Origin: Candidatus Tayloriibacteriota bacterium
Lineage (GTDB): Bacteria; Patescibacteriota; Minisyncoccia; Phycocordibacterales; JAKAEA01
NCBI GenBank assembly: GCA_029288535.1
Contig: JARIGY010000051.1
Span: 1 to 8,197 of the forward strand
Direction of reading: 5' to 3'
Length of the DNA stretch: 8,197 bases
Shown here: positions 7,293 through 8,197 of the stretch, piece after piece
Layout: each line of letters begins with the position of its first letter
How positions within the stretch are numbered: the first letter of the stretch is position 1
The notes under the pieces: generated by a model
The model's input: the letters and a program-made list of their open reading frames with translations, nothing else
Databases searched by the model: none
What the model was told of the DNA's origin: nothing
Program-made: the position numbers and the translations under genes

Positions 7293-8197
7293 ATGGCATC
7301 CAAGGATTATAAAAAACTTCTCGATACCCTTATCCAGACCATACTCAAGGAAGGCGGTTCCGACCTGCACCTTGCGCAGGGCCGCAACCCCATTGCCCGG
7401 GTTTCCGGTTTTCTGGTGCCGCTGCTCATGATCGACCCGCTTACCGCGGATGACATGTACGGCCTTATGGATATCATGATGTCGCCGGAATTCAAGCAGC
7501 GCTTCCTGGCGAATAAGGAAGTTGATTTTTCTTTTTCCCATGGCGATGGTTCGCGATTCCGCGGCAACTGCTTTTTTCAGCAGGGAATGCCCGGCATAGC
7601 GCTGCGCCTCATTCCGCGAAAGATAAAATCCCTGGAGGAGCTCGGCCTGCCGCCGATCCTCGAGAACTTCACGCGCAACAAGCAGGGGTTTTTCCTCGTT
7701 GTCGGCCCTGTCGGCCAAGGCAAATCCACGACGCTCGCTTCGCTCATCGAGCTCATCAACAACGAGCGCATGGAGCACATCATGACGATCGAGGATCCGA
7801 TCGAGTATCAATACACTCCCAAGAAATCCATCATCGACCAGCGGGAAGTGGGGATAGACACGAAAGATTTCCATACCGCGCTCATCGCGATGTTCCGCGA
7901 AGACATCAACGTCTGCCTCATCGGCGAGATGCGCGGGCTCGACACCATATCGGCCGCGGTCACTGCCGCCGAAACCGGCCACCTGGTTTTTTCAACCCTT
8001 CACACCAACAATGCCGCCCAGACGATCGAGCGCATTATCGACTCGTTTCCGCCCGACCAGCAGGGCCAGATCCGCATGCAGCTCTCCGGCAGCCTCACCG
8101 GCATCTTTTCCCAGCGGCTTGTTCCGCGCATTTCCGGCGGGCTTGTGCCGGCATATGAACTGCTCATCAATAACAGCGCGGTTGCAAACCTTATCCG
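7293..8197 (+). CDS. pilT: Type IV pilus retraction ATPase PilT, 3' end outside window
   Basis: The reading frame stays open to the window edge, giving 301 residues of a protein usually about 350 long. PilT depolymerises pili, pulling in DNA or moving the cell. The N-terminal PAS-like domain carries GGSDLHLAQGRNPIARVSG (21-39). Walker A is GPVGQGKSTT (138-147), the Asp box MTIEDPIEYQY (164-174), Walker B CLIGEMRG (208-215), and the His box TGHLVFSTLHTNNAAQTIER (228-247). The retraction-type SFPPDQQGQIRMQLSGSL segment (251-268) and the beginning of the AIRNLIRE-type motif, AVANLI (296-301), support PilT over PilB. Several normally conserved positions differ (see findings). The ATG at 7293 is 6 nt after the receiver stop, so the two are probably cotranscribed. 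PilC would be expected downstream but is not visible here. Confidence 0.95.
   Translation, partial: MASKDYKKLLDTLIQTILKEGGSDLHLAQGRNPIARVSGFLVPLLMIDPLTADDMYGLMDIMMSPEFKQRFLANKEVDFSFSHGDGSRFRGNCFFQQGMPGIALRLIPRKIKSLEELGLPPILENFTRNKQGFFLVVGPVGQGKSTTLASLIELINNERMEHIMTIEDPIEYQYTPKKSIIDQREVGIDTKDFHTALIAMFREDINVCLIGEMRGLDTISAAVTAAETGHLVFSTLHTNNAAQTIERIIDSFPPDQQGQIRMQLSGSLTGIFSQRLVPRISGGLVPAYELLINNSAVANLI

Noticed and set aside
7053..7982. A 309-codon open frame on the minus strand opposite the receiver and pilT
   Set aside because: It lies wholly opposite two genes with clear conserved motifs; its translation is rich in Arg/His/Asp with no recognisable domain, as expected from the antisense of GC-rich codons.

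Overview
The window looks like a chromosomal segment of a Candidate Phyla Radiation (Patescibacteria, probably Parcubacteria-like) bacterium. That is an inference from several things: the order pilM-pilN-pilO-small anchored protein-pilB-response regulator-pilT with no secretin or PilQ gene, the short PilN/PilO/PilP-like proteins, tRNA genes without encoded CCA, and starts that lack Shine-Dalgarno sequences. Genes are closely packed and no mobile element or CRISPR array is visible.

Layout. Positions 32-1348 (+) hold a 438-residue protein of unknown family with a GISMGG nucleophile-elbow motif, possibly an alpha/beta hydrolase. It converges on a minus-strand block made of comFC (2240-1602), a tRNA-Ser(GCT) (1580-1496) and a second serine-type tRNA with the very unusual anticodon ACT (1479-1395). 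A short divergent region (2241-2325) separates comFC from a plus-strand type IV pilus cluster that runs to the end of the window: pilM (2326-3438), pilN (3495-4178), pilO (4183-4722), a small PilP-position protein (4727-5113), pilB (5123-6865), a CheY-like receiver (6891-7286) and pilT, cut off by the window end (7293-8197).

How the genes fit together. PilM (cytoplasmic, actin-like), PilN and PilO (single-pass membrane proteins) and the small anchored protein would form the inner platform of a type IV pilus. PilB would power extension and PilT retraction. ComFC, divergent from the cluster, is a phosphoribosyltransferase-like protein linked to natural DNA uptake, which fits pilus-mediated DNA import. 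The stand-alone receiver between the two motor genes is a plausible regulator of the extension/retraction switch.

The most notable signals are the Ser-ACT tRNA beside a Ser-GCT tRNA whose D-stem barely pairs; a recurring extended -10 motif (TGNTATACT or similar) placed so close to start codons that transcripts would be leaderless or nearly so; a PilB that keeps only two cysteines of its zinc-binding motif; and a PilT with changes next to its Walker B box. I see a compact pilus/competence locus with unusual details, not a wholly new system.
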